A stretch of DNA of 50,857 nt from the NCBI GenBank assembly GCA_013289665.1, contig JABCZN010000022.1, positions 1 to 50,857 on the forward strand, read 5' to 3'. Made by a program: the position numbers and the translations under genes. The stretch is from Acidobacteriota bacterium. GTDB taxonomy: Bacteria > Acidobacteriota > Terriglobia > Acidiferrales > UBA7541. The notes under the pieces were generated by a model that worked only from the letters and a program-made list of their open reading frames with translations, did no database searches and had not been told where the DNA came from. Below are positions 6,751-15,229 of the stretch, one piece after another. The stretch's first letter is position 1; the number at the start of each line of letters is the position of its first letter.

Positions 6751-8628
6751 ATGGCGATGGCGGCAAATCCGGGAGACCAAAGGCCGGGCGGGGGCGGCCC
6801 GAGGTTTTTGGATTGGTTGAGGGTTTTTTTCTGTGAGGACGGGCGATTTCACCTGCCGCTGCGAATGGCGGCGCTGCTGACGTTCGCGATTTTTCTTGGG
6901 ACTTCTCTTTACACGGGATGGACGGAGCCGGAGACGGATTTTCCGAATTACTATACGGCGGCGGTGCTAGTGCGGCAGGGGCAGCCGCTGCGGAAGTTTT
7001 ATGACTGGACGTGGTTTGCGCGGCAGATGAATTACGCGGGGGAAGGGACGCAGTTGGGCACGTATACCGCGCAGACGCCGCTGACGATGCTTCCCCTGGT
7101 GCCGCTGGCTGGAATTCCGGTACAGCGGGCGAAGCAGGTCTGGCTCCTGTGCAATTTGATTTTTCTGGGAGCGGCGATGTGGTTTATGTCGCGCATGACC
7201 AGGGTGCGGTTTGAGAGCATCTGGCTGCTGGCGTTTTGCGGATACTTTTCGTTGCGGGCGAATTTTGTGCTGGGGCAGTACTACGTTTTTCTGCTCTTCC
7301 TGCTGACGCTGGCTTTTTATTTCATCCATCGAGAGAAATTCTGGCTGGGCGGTGTGATGAGCGGAATCACGTTTGGTCTGAAATTGTATGGCGGCCCCTT
7401 GCTTTTCTATTTTGCGACGCGGCGGCAGTGGAAAGCGGCACTCGCCATGATCGTGACGGCGCTGCTGCTGGCGGGGCTGGCGATTGCGTTGTTTGGAGCG
7501 GGCGACGTGCGTTATTACGCGATGCAGATTCTGCCGCGGTCGCTCGAGGGCGGGGCGCTCGATCCGTACACGCCATGGAATCCCACATTTACGACGTTGC
7601 TGCGAAGAACTTTTGTGAGTGATTCGGAATTGAATCCTCATCCGTTGTGGGAAGCGCCGGGGCATTATTTTTTCCTTCGCGGTTTCATTTCGATGGCGAT
7701 TGTGGTTTTTCTGGCACTTGGCGCAGGCAGGAGACGCGCCAGCGAGCAGCATGACTTTGCGTGGTTTGTGATTGCGGCGATGCTTCTTTCGACGAGCGTA
7801 GCTTCCTACACGTTTATCATTTTGCTGTTGCCGGTGGTGCTGCTGTTCGAGGAATCCGCGCCGTGGGAGAGAGCGTTTCTGGTGTTTTCCTATGTGCTCT
7901 TGAGTTTGCCGTTGCATCCGGTGGGATTGTTTCTGAAGGTGTGGCTGCTGGCGGGGTTGTTTGTGGTTGCCGGAATGGCCAGTTGGCGAGAGATGTCTTG
8001 GGAATGGACGGTGACAGGGCTGGCGTTCGCGGCCACGTTTGGGCTTTTCGCGGGGGAGCGGCAGATGCGCAATTACGCGAAGGAACCAGCACAGCGGTTT
8101 GAGCGAGTCGCCGCGCGGGAAGCTGCGATTTTTTCCGGGTACCCCGTCGTGACGCCCGCCGGCATCTTTTACCAATCGATGGGCAAGGACCGATATGTTT
8201 TGCGTTGGTCGCATGAAAACCACGGGGAGGAGTTGGTATTTGAAGGCAATGCGATGCTGCCAAAGCTTGCGGCGGATGGAAGATCAGTCGAGTTTGAGTT
8301 GGTTGATGAGGAAGGATCGGAAATGATGGAGTTCGATCCTGTGACCAGGGAAACGGCTAAGTTGCCTGGCGACGTCCCGCGGGATTGGGCGCACTCGGTT
8401 GTGTCACCCGATGGAAAGTGGGTGGCGTTTGAGCGGGCGGAGGATAGGCCGACGCGGATCTGGTTGCGCGAAGTGGCGAGCGGCAGGGAAAAGGAATTGA
8501 CGGGCGGGAATTGCAACAGCTTTGCGCCTGCCTGGGAGCGGGATTCGGGGAGTTTTATTTTTGCGAGCGATTGCGGGCGAGGGTTTGGATTGCCGGCGTT
8601 ATATAGGGCGCAGGTAGAGGAGAAATGA
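6751..8628 (+). CDS. GT87-type membrane glycosyltransferase fused to a C-terminal beta-propeller
   Basis: 625 residues. Residues 30-440 have about ten membrane helices and the DUF2029/GT87 polyprenol-phosphate-mannose-dependent transferase pattern: ETDFPNYYTAA early in the first periplasmic loop, then YTAQTPLTMLPLVPL. Residues about 455-625 lack membrane helices and resemble PD40/WD40-like propeller blades (SPDGKWVAFERAED, then APAWERDSGSFIFASD). It likely adds sugar to an envelope glycan on the outer face of the membrane, with the C-terminal domain binding glycan or protein. The fusion is unusual for GT87. Confidence 0.75.
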   Translation: MAMAANPGDQRPGGGGPRFLDWLRVFFCEDGRFHLPLRMAALLTFAIFLGTSLYTGWTEPETDFPNYYTAAVLVRQGQPLRKFYDWTWFARQMNYAGEGTQLGTYTAQTPLTMLPLVPLAGIPVQRAKQVWLLCNLIFLGAAMWFMSRMTRVRFESIWLLAFCGYFSLRANFVLGQYYVFLLFLLTLAFYFIHREKFWLGGVMSGITFGLKLYGGPLLFYFATRRQWKAALAMIVTALLLAGLAIALFGAGDVRYYAMQILPRSLEGGALDPYTPWNPTFTTLLRRTFVSDSELNPHPLWEAPGHYFFLRGFISMAIVVFLALGAGRRRASEQHDFAWFVIAAMLLSTSVASYTFIILLLPVVLLFEESAPWERAFLVFSYVLLSLPLHPVGLFLKVWLLAGLFVVAGMASWREMSWEWTVTGLAFAATFGLFAGERQMRNYAKEPAQRFERVAAREAAIFSGYPVVTPAGIFYQSMGKDRYVLRWSHENHGEELVFEGNAMLPKLAADGRSVEFELVDEEGSEMMEFDPVTRETAKLPGDVPRDWAHSVVSPDGKWVAFERAEDRPTRIWLREVASGREKELTGGNCNSFAPAWERDSGSFIFASDCGRGFGLPALYRAQVEEK

Positions 8629-8790
8629 AATTGATTTCGTCGGTCGCGTACCGGGAAGAGGTAGGGAAGAACTCGGCGCACGGGATTCCTGTGTGGCGAG
8701 GAGTGTCTGCGGCCTCTCCGGGGCTTGCTGGTCTGTTCGCCCGGGTGGGACAAGGCCGGATATTTTCGCGACAGCGAAGAAGGAAGAAGG

Positions 8791-9057
8791 CTACTTCAGG
8801 TAGGTGCGAACGATCTGGATGATGTCCTCGGCAGCTTCTTCTGAAGAGCGAGAATTCTGAGGCATGTGATTCAGAATGTGATCTTCCATCAACTCCGCCA
8901 TCAGGCTGTTGATGGAGCCGCGTGCGGAGGCGAGACGGCGCAGCACCTCGGAACACTGCTCATCGCCATTCAAGCCCTTGAGCACCGACTCGAGCTGGCC
9001 GATTACTTTTTTCGTCCGGTTGACGAGATCCAATTTTTCTCTGGAAGTATGCGACAT
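8791..9057 (-). CDS. RcnR/CsoR-family metal-responsive repressor
   Basis: 88 residues, all helical, starting MSHTSREKL like E. coli RcnR. The CsoR/RcnR/FrmR family pattern is clear (IGQLESVLKGLNGDEQCSEV, then ARGSINSLM and EDHILNHM). The key positions are His3, Cys35, His60 and His64, the nickel/cobalt-type H-C-H-H fingerprint of RcnR rather than the copper-type C-H-C of CsoR. It should repress by binding a G/C-tract operator; two such sites lie just upstream. Metal identity is inferred from the fingerprint only. Confidence 0.85.
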   Translation of the reverse strand: MSHTSREKLDLVNRTKKVIGQLESVLKGLNGDEQCSEVLRRLASARGSINSLMAELMEDHILNHMPQNSRSSEEAAEDIIQIVRTYLK

Positions 9058-9070
9058 TTTGCTTGACTAT

Positions 9071-9119
9071 CCTACCCGGCTAGGGTATCCAAGTGAGGTG
9101 CCTACCCAGTAGGGGTAGG
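9071..9119. promoter_or_regulatory. Two RcnR/CsoR-like operators spaced 30 bp apart
   Basis: CCTACCC (9101-9107) and GGGTAGG (9113-9119) form a perfect 7-bp inverted repeat with a 5-bp centre. TACCC (9073-9077) and GGGTA (9083-9087) form a second one with the same spacing. The centres, 9080 and 9110, are 30 bp apart, about three helical turns. Both carry the G/C tract flanked by TA steps typical of this regulator family. They lie 23 and 53 bp ahead of the repressor start and upstream of plus-strand genes at 9378 and 9706. Nothing else was recognised between 9058 and 9377. Confidence 0.65.
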
Positions 9120-9377
9120 GTACAAGGAACAGCGATAGTATACATGGAAACCAAACCACAAGAACCAGACCCGCCGGGTAGCAGCAACCGGCCGGAACTC
9201 CGCGACCGGCGAGCATAGCGCGACGCATTCCCGCACTTCCCCTCGCTCTCGCGGAACACCATAACCCGAGCGAGTGGGAATCTCCGCTGTAAGGATCTCC
9301 ACCTGACAAATTGATTGGAACCTCGCGAGACCTCTTCCTGCGCGATCAGGAAACGTGTGTCTCGCGGCAGGGGGAAC

Positions 9378-9608
9378 ATGCGCCAAATTGCCGAAAATTT
9401 GCTGAACTTCACTCGAAACTCAAACCTCTACTGCGTGTGGGTGTCCGCAAAAGACAACGGACGCGAGCGGCTGGTGGCGATCTGGATCGACCGGGCCATG
9501 ACGGCGTTCAAATCCTGGGCCACAGAGAGCGCCGATGAAATCGGTATGGCTGGAATCGCAGCTGACGACAAGCAGGGTGAGGAGGAAAAACTCCGCAGGT
9601 GCACCTGA
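9378..9608 (+). CDS. Possible small protein ahead of the TonB-dependent receptor
   Basis: 76 residues. GGGGG at 9370-9374 is well placed for the ATG at 9378. The predicted protein (MRQIAENLLNFTRNSNLY..., then IWIDRAMTAFKSWATES) is soluble, with two probable helices and a charged C-terminus. No family recognised. It lies between the metal-sensor operators and the receptor gene, so it may be co-regulated or may be a leader ORF. Evidence is only the binding site and open frame. Confidence 0.4.
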   Translation: MRQIAENLLNFTRNSNLYCVWVSAKDNGRERLVAIWIDRAMTAFKSWATESADEIGMAGIAADDKQGEEEKLRRCT

Positions 9609-9705
9609 GTATCCACGGCAGACCTGGTCCCCCGATGGGCGGGGGGTTCTGCCGGTTGCAAGCACTGACCGCTGTAAATTTAGAAATCAATCCAGGGAGA
9701 GAGCC

Positions 9706-12700
9706 ATGCAGCATGCAAACGTGAGAATCCTATTTTTGTTGATCGCAAGTTTCGCGGGTGGTTTCAGCGCGCACGGCGAAGTCGGAGGGAAAATTACGGG
9801 TGTTGTGAAGGATCAGTCCGGAGCAGTGATACCGGGAGCTGAGGTCGAAGTCACGAACACGCAAACGGGCGCGAAACTGAGTGTTACAACCGATGGAGAC
9901 GGCGCATTCACGTTTCCGGTTTTGGCCGTCGGTGAATACCAGGTGGATGTGGCGATCGCCGGATTTCAACCATACCGGAAGACGGGCGTGGCGATCGACA
10001 TCAACAGTGCACTGGTGCTGGATGTCACGCTGCATTTGAAGGAGCAAGCCCAGTCGGTGGTAGTCACCGAGGGCGCTGCGCAGGTCGAAACCACGGACAC
10101 GCAACTCGGGCAGGTGCTGGGGAGTCGGAAAGTGACGGAGATTCCGTTAAACGGGAGAACTTACACCGACCTCTTTGCCACGCAAGTTGGCGTTACCCCG
10201 TTGACGACCAGTGGCGCGGGGAACAGCACCTCCGGCGGCGGATTCGGAACGGTTCCAGTCGCCGGCGCCACGAATACTGGGCAATTTTCGATCAACGGGC
10301 AGCGCGAGGACGCCAACGGGTTCTCGCTGAATGGCGCCAGCGTGCAGGAGGGAATTGGCCAGCAAGCGGGAATCATTCCGAATCTCGACTCGATCGCGGA
10401 GTTCCGAATCCTGACCAGCAACGCCGATGCCGAGTACGGCAACTACAGCGGAGGCTTGATCAACGTGGTGACCAAGTCCGGCGGAAATGTCTTCCACGGA
10501 TCCGTGTTTGAGTTTTTGCGGAACACCGACCTGGATGCAAAAGACTATTTCTCCACGCAGGGCTCGATTTTCCAGCAGAACCAGTACGGCGGAACACTGG
10601 GAGGGCCGATCAAGAGAGGCAAACTCTTCTTTTTTGGCGACTATCAGGGACAGCATACCAAGCAGGGCCAGGATACCGGCGTTGTGGCCGTCCCCTCGTC
10701 CGCCAATCGCGCAGGGAACTTCTCTGACTCCCCGGCTTTCACCGGCAGCGTGAACGGCACCTATCTGGCGCAGACACTTTCGCGGCTTCTGGGTTACCAA
10801 GTGGCACCGGGCGAGCCATACGCCAGCGTATTTCCCGGGAATATTATTCCGCAATCGGCGTTTGCGTTGCCCGCGACACGCATGCTGCAATACATTCCTT
10901 CTCCAAACCTGGGCCTGAACAGTTTTGAATCGACGAGCGAGGCGGTGACCATCCACGATGAAAAGACGGCGGGGCGGATCGATTGGAACACCACGAGACC
11001 GGGGAATTTCTCGTTCTACTATTTTTACGACAAATATAACCTCGACAATCCTTATCCCTCGAGCTTCGGCGGCGCCACAGTTCCCAACCCAAACGGAGGA
11101 GCATTTGACGCGACTTCCAGCGGGTTGGATCAGCTTTTTGTGGTGAGCAATACGAAGACATTTGGCTCGACCTTGGTGAACGAAGCACGGCTCAGCGCGA
11201 CGCGCTTGAACAATAATTTGGGGGTGCCAGAGGGCGGCGTTGGTACGACGCTGGCCCAGCAGGGAATCACCGCAGGCGGCCAAGGCATTATTCAGGGCGC
11301 GCCACAGTTCGCAGGCGTGGAGACGCTGTATTTTAATTCGTTCACGACCGGGACAGAGCCGTTTTTCGTGGCACAAATCAACAATACGTTCGATGCCAGC
11401 GATACGGTGTCCAAAGCGCTGGGCAAGCACACTCTGAAGGCGGGTGCTCAGTACATCCGGTACAAGGTGAAACAGAATCCGGATCTCGTCGCCAACGGAA
11501 CCTTTTCGTTTTTTGGCAGTGGGACACAATCCACTGGGAATGGTTTCGCTGATTTCCTCCTCGGCCTGCCCGATTTTTACTCGCAACAATCCTCTCCGGC
11601 ATTTTATGAGAGCGCCGCAAACGGCGGCATTTTTGTCCAAGACAGCTGGCGCCTGCGGCCGAACCTCACGATCAACTATGGATTGCGCTGGGACTACATC
11701 ACGCCCTGGGCCGAGGAGCATCATCAGACCACGACCTTTGTCGAAGGGGTAGAGTCAAAGACATTCCCCGGCGCGCCACTCGGGTACCTGGTGCCGGGAG
11801 ACCCGCTCCCCGATGGTTCGCACATTCCCGCGGCGATTGCACCCACACCGCTGAACAATTTTTCTCCGAGGCTGGGTGTCGCCTACTCTCCAGGGCATGC
11901 GGAAGGCTGGCTGGGCAAAGTGTTGGGAGGTCCCGGGAAAACCAGCATCCGCGCGGGCGCGGGGCGATTCTTCACGGCGGTGGAGGGATTGACGGTGGCG
12001 TATCCCACGGGGAATCCGCCCTACGGACTGACTTACACGAGTCCGGAGGCCCCGGTGATGGCCACTCCTTTTGTGGGAGCGCTTACGGGAACGAACTACA
12101 TTCAGCAATTTCCAGTGAACGTGCCGCCGTACAACGTGTCGGCCAGCAACCCGGATGGGAATGTGGATTGGTCGCGGTACACGCCGATCAGCGGCGCGGG
12201 CAGCGTTTATTACCGGAACAAGACACCGTATACCATGTCGGCGAATCTGACGATCGAGCGGCAACTCGATTCCAAGACGGTGTTGAGCTTCGGATACATC
12301 GGTTCCCTCAGCCGCCATCTGCTGGCCGTTCATTCGGTAAGCCCCGGGAATCCAGCGCTGTGCCTGAGTTTGAGCCAGCAGCAGGATGTGATGCCGGGTA
12401 CGCCGACATGCGGTCCACTCGGCGAGAACACGGTGTACACGCGCGCGAACGGAGTGGTGGTTAATGGGACGCGTTCGCCGTATCCGAATACCATCGGAAC
12501 CGACGCGGTCTATCAAAACATGGGGAATGCCAATTACAACAGCCTGCAAACTTCCCTAAAGCGGACGGCTGGGCGCATGACGTTTCTGGCCAGCTACACC
12601 TACGGCAAATCCATGGATTGGGCTTCCAGCATTCAGGAACAGGTGAACCCGTTTAATTTTCGCAAGGAATATGGCATCTCCGCATTCGACATCAAACACA

Positions 12701-13251
12701 ATTTCGTTTTCAGCTACAACTTCGAACTGCCCATCGAAAAAGCCTTTCGGGCGTCGAACCGGCTGACGCAGGGCTGGTCTATCTCTGGCATCACGCGCTA
12801 TGCCACCGGATTGCCGGTGACGTTTCAGAGCTTTGGGGACAACGCGCTGGTGCAAGTGCAAAACAATGGCGTGAACAGCGTCAGCATTGATCTCCCGAAT
12901 TACAATCCGAGCCTGGGAGCGTTGAACGTCAATCACGATCCACGCAACAATCCAATGGCTTTCAATACAGGACTTTTTTCGCCTAATCCGCGGGGCACTT
13001 TTGGAACATCCGCCCGGCGGTTCTTCTACGGGCCCGGCATAGACAATTACGATGCGGCGCTGCGGAAGCTCACCAGACTCGCGGAGTCTATTTCCATGGA
13101 ATTCCGGTTTGAGACCTTCAACACGTTTAACCATGCGCAGTTTGACGGCCCGAACGCGGTGGATGGCAACCGGTATGACACGACGTTCGGGCGGATCCTG
13201 AGGTCGCAGCCGGGGAGGGTTTCTCAGGTGGCCGTAAAATTTGTTTTTTGA
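9706..13251 (+). CDS. Oar-type TonB-dependent outer-membrane receptor
   Basis: 1181 residues from the ATG at 9706 (preceded by AGGGAGAGAG). A signal peptide (HANVRILFLLIASFAGG) ends near A-H-G. Residues about 25-110 are a carboxypeptidase-regulatory-like beta domain (GKITGVVKDQSGAVIPGAEV). A plug follows (about 115-270, with EIPLNGRTYTDL and NADAEYGNYSGGLINVVTKS), then a large barrel ending in the aromatic VAVKFVF. This receptor class is very abundant in Acidobacteriota. The substrate is unknown. The RcnR-like regulator and its operators upstream suggest possible metal control, which is inference. Confidence 0.9.
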   Translation: MQHANVRILFLLIASFAGGFSAHGEVGGKITGVVKDQSGAVIPGAEVEVTNTQTGAKLSVTTDGDGAFTFPVLAVGEYQVDVAIAGFQPYRKTGVAIDINSALVLDVTLHLKEQAQSVVVTEGAAQVETTDTQLGQVLGSRKVTEIPLNGRTYTDLFATQVGVTPLTTSGAGNSTSGGGFGTVPVAGATNTGQFSINGQREDANGFSLNGASVQEGIGQQAGIIPNLDSIAEFRILTSNADAEYGNYSGGLINVVTKSGGNVFHGSVFEFLRNTDLDAKDYFSTQGSIFQQNQYGGTLGGPIKRGKLFFFGDYQGQHTKQGQDTGVVAVPSSANRAGNFSDSPAFTGSVNGTYLAQTLSRLLGYQVAPGEPYASVFPGNIIPQSAFALPATRMLQYIPSPNLGLNSFESTSEAVTIHDEKTAGRIDWNTTRPGNFSFYYFYDKYNLDNPYPSSFGGATVPNPNGGAFDATSSGLDQLFVVSNTKTFGSTLVNEARLSATRLNNNLGVPEGGVGTTLAQQGITAGGQGIIQGAPQFAGVETLYFNSFTTGTEPFFVAQINNTFDASDTVSKALGKHTLKAGAQYIRYKVKQNPDLVANGTFSFFGSGTQSTGNGFADFLLGLPDFYSQQSSPAFYESAANGGIFVQDSWRLRPNLTINYGLRWDYITPWAEEHHQTTTFVEGVESKTFPGAPLGYLVPGDPLPDGSHIPAAIAPTPLNNFSPRLGVAYSPGHAEGWLGKVLGGPGKTSIRAGAGRFFTAVEGLTVAYPTGNPPYGLTYTSPEAPVMATPFVGALTGTNYIQQFPVNVPPYNVSASNPDGNVDWSRYTPISGAGSVYYRNKTPYTMSANLTIERQLDSKTVLSFGYIGSLSRHLLAVHSVSPGNPALCLSLSQQQDVMPGTPTCGPLGENTVYTRANGVVVNGTRSPYPNTIGTDAVYQNMGNANYNSLQTSLKRTAGRMTFLASYTYGKSMDWASSIQEQVNPFNFRKEYGISAFDIKHNFVFSYNFELPIEKAFRASNRLTQGWSISGITRYATGLPVTFQSFGDNALVQVQNNGVNSVSIDLPNYNPSLGALNVNHDPRNNPMAFNTGLFSPNPRGTFGTSARRFFYGPGIDNYDAALRKLTRLAESISMEFRFETFNTFNHAQFDGPNAVDGNRYDTTFGRILRSQPGRVSQVAVKFVF

Positions 13252-13340
13252 CGAAACGCCAGTGAAAGCCTGGAATGATCCGGGAATGGAAAGTGGAAAG
13301 AGAATTGGAGAGCGGGAGGGGTGGGTGACGAAAGTTATCT

Positions 13341-13433
13341 GCCGCGCCTCCGGGGATGGGCGTTATTTCTATTCCTCGTCCCAGGGTTTGCTCCCTGGGC
13401 TAACCTCTTCCGCGCCTCCGGCGCTGGGCCGCC
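13341..13433 (+). repeat. Dispersed intergenic repeat with conserved hairpin, copy 1
   Basis: The sequence starts gccgcgcctccgg, contains a perfect hairpin cccaggg-tttgct-ccctggg, then ctaacctcttccgcgcct. A clear relative with the same order of blocks is at 20140-20222. It sits between the convergent receptor and bshB1 genes, so it could work as a transcript end structure for both. Confidence 0.65.
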
Positions 13434-13443
13434 GCGCTCCAAA

Positions 13444-14160
13444 TTAGATGGAGCGGACAGGTAGGGTGACGATGTCGTCGGTAGCCATTGGTTCCTTCTG
13501 GAGGAAGGGTTCGCCATACAGGACGCCGATGAGTTGGCCGTGGTGGCGGGCGAGGAGGTCCATGCGGTTGTCGAGTTCGTCGATGGCCAGGAAGACGCGC
13601 TGCTTGCGTTCGCTTGTGGCGGGGCGGAATTGGGAGCCGTAGGCGAGGACCGCTTTGCGCCGCTGCGGGTATTGCTTGGAGATGTTCACGATGAAGGTGG
13701 GGGGCATGCCTTCGAAGGAAGTGGCGTAGAGGATTTTGAATGGTCGGTGGGGTTCGCCGGTGAGAGGGAGTTGCTTGAGTCCAGCGAGGAAGCAGCCTTC
13801 GTAGCCGAGGGTGGAGGCGTGATAGTGATCGGGGTGGCGCGCTTCCCAATAAGGAAGGATTACGGTGTGGGGGCGAAGGTCCCGGATGAGTTGCGCCAGG
13901 CGCATCTTATTCTGGCGAGTGGGCTGTACATCGGAGTCCGGGATGCCGAGGTTGCCGCGCCAGGAAACTTTGAGGATCTTAGCCGCACGGGCGGCTTCTT
14001 TCGCGCGGGTTTCGGGCGTGCCGCGGGTACCCATTTCGCCGGCCGTGAGATCGAGGATGCCGGTCTTGTAGCCCTTTTGCGCCATTTTGAGCAGCGTGCC
14101 GCCGCAGGTGAGTTCGACGTCGTCGGGGTGGGCGGCGATCGCGAGAATGTCGAGTTTCAT
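13444..14160 (-). CDS. bshB1: Bacillithiol biosynthesis deacetylase BshB1 (PIG-L family)
   Basis: 238 residues from the ATG at 14158-14160; a longer in-frame start would only add a non-conserved tail. The PIG-L zinc motif AAHPDDVE lies at residues 10-17, GEMGTRGTPETRAKEA around 54-69 and RHPDHYHAS around 120, all typical of BshB1. It removes the acetyl group from GlcNAc-malate in bacillithiol synthesis in the cytoplasm. BshA and BshC are not in this window, which is usual for scattered bsh genes. The closely related mycothiol-type deacetylases are a less likely identity. Confidence 0.85.
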   Translation of the reverse strand: MKLDILAIAAHPDDVELTCGGTLLKMAQKGYKTGILDLTAGEMGTRGTPETRAKEAARAAKILKVSWRGNLGIPDSDVQPTRQNKMRLAQLIRDLRPHTVILPYWEARHPDHYHASTLGYEGCFLAGLKQLPLTGEPHRPFKILYATSFEGMPPTFIVNISKQYPQRRKAVLAYGSQFRPATSERKQRVFLAIDELDNRMDLLARHHGQLIGVLYGEPFLQKEPMATDDIVTLPVRSI

Positions 14161-14341
14161 GGAGGGGCCTCGGATGAATCCCCGGAATTGTAGCATCGGA
14201 GGGACGTACGCGACGCCGTGCGCGGAGGAAAAAACCTACTCTTTGCGATTGGCGCAGCCAGTCACTATTTGGGTTGGCAAAAGCCGCACCCTCCCGCTCA
14301 TCCTGAATGCATCCGGTTCGTGGGCCAGCACATCGCAAAAA

Positions 14342-14386
14342 GGAGAGCGGTACTCCCTTCGGTGGTTTCTGGGCCGGCCGCTCTCC
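14342..14386 (+). promoter_or_regulatory. Candidate structured leader before the SDR gene
   Basis: GGAGAGCGG (14342-14350) and CCGCTCTCC (14378-14386) form a perfect 9-bp inverted repeat with a 27-base G/C-rich loop, ending 23 bases before the ATG at 14410. A weaker hairpin (gggttggc-aaaa-gccgcaccc) lies just before it. No known riboswitch motif was recognised. Confidence 0.35.
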
Positions 14387-14409
14387 AAAAGGTGTGTTAA
14401 GTTGGCGGG

Positions 14410-15147
14410 ATGAGCGACGAGAAAAAATTGGCGGGGCGCGTGGCGCTGGTTACGGGCGCGGGGAAGCGCTTGGGGCGGGTGGTGGCGCTACGGCTGGCGA
14501 GCGAGGGCGCGGATGTGGCGGTGCACTATGGGACGTCGGAAGCGGAGGCGCGGGAGGTTGTTGAGGAAATCGAGAAGATGGGGCGGCGGGCGGCGGCGTT
14601 TCCGGCGGAATTGACGGAAGTACCGGCGATAGAGAAGTTGGTACAAGGCGTGGCGTCGCGATTCGCGCGCCTGGATATTCTGGTGAACTGCGCGGCGAAT
14701 TTCCTGGAGACGAAATTTGGCGAGACGAACGAGGCGACCTGGGATTCCTCGCTGAATTCGAATCTGAAGGCGCCTTTTTTCTGCGCGCAGGCGGCGGCGC
14801 CGCATCTGGCGAAGAGCGGGCGCGGGGTGATTATCAATTTTGCAGACATTGGCGGGCTGCTGGGGTGGACGGAGTTTTTGCCGCATTCGATTTCGAAAGC
14901 GGGTGTGATCATGCTGACGCGGACTCTGGCGAAGGAGCTGGGGCCTCGGGTGCGCGTGAATGCGATTGCGCCGGGGACGATTACGATGCCGGGGGATCCG
15001 CCGGAGTGGCAGGCGGATTTTATCCGGCGCGCGCCGTTGAAGAGGACGGGGCGGCCGGAAGAGATTGCGGATGCGGTGATGTATCTCATCGGAGCGGAGT
15101 TTGTGACCGGGCAGGTGCTGGTGGTCGATGGGGGAAGGACGCTCTAG
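14410..15147 (+). CDS. Pteridine-reductase-like short-chain dehydrogenase with altered active site
   Basis: 245 residues. The Rossmann glycine motif TGAGKRLG (15-22) has the arginine seen in PTR1/FolM-type pteridine reductases, and AVHYGTSEAEA (37-47) also fits that group. The PTR1-type aspartate is Asp146 (INFADIGG). Thirteen residues later, where PTR1 and other SDRs have the catalytic tyrosine, the codon is CAT, giving His159, followed normally by Lys163 (H-S-I-S-K). The C-terminus (FVTGQVLVVDGGRTL) is intact. It probably binds NADPH; whether it reduces pterins without the tyrosine is open. Confidence 0.8.
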   Translation: MSDEKKLAGRVALVTGAGKRLGRVVALRLASEGADVAVHYGTSEAEAREVVEEIEKMGRRAAAFPAELTEVPAIEKLVQGVASRFARLDILVNCAANFLETKFGETNEATWDSSLNSNLKAPFFCAQAAAPHLAKSGRGVIINFADIGGLLGWTEFLPHSISKAGVIMLTRTLAKELGPRVRVNAIAPGTITMPGDPPEWQADFIRRAPLKRTGRPEEIADAVMYLIGAEFVTGQVLVVDGGRTL

Positions 15148-15229
15148 CGCGATGGAACGCGAATTTCCAGCCGCCGGGCGAATGGTCTACCTCGCCAGGG
15201 ATCGGAACGGGTTGAAATCCCAATATCTC

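Noticed and set aside
10147..11724. 525-codon open frame antisense to the TonB-dependent receptor
   Set aside because: The receptor is unmistakable on the plus strand; the antisense product has no recognisable motif.
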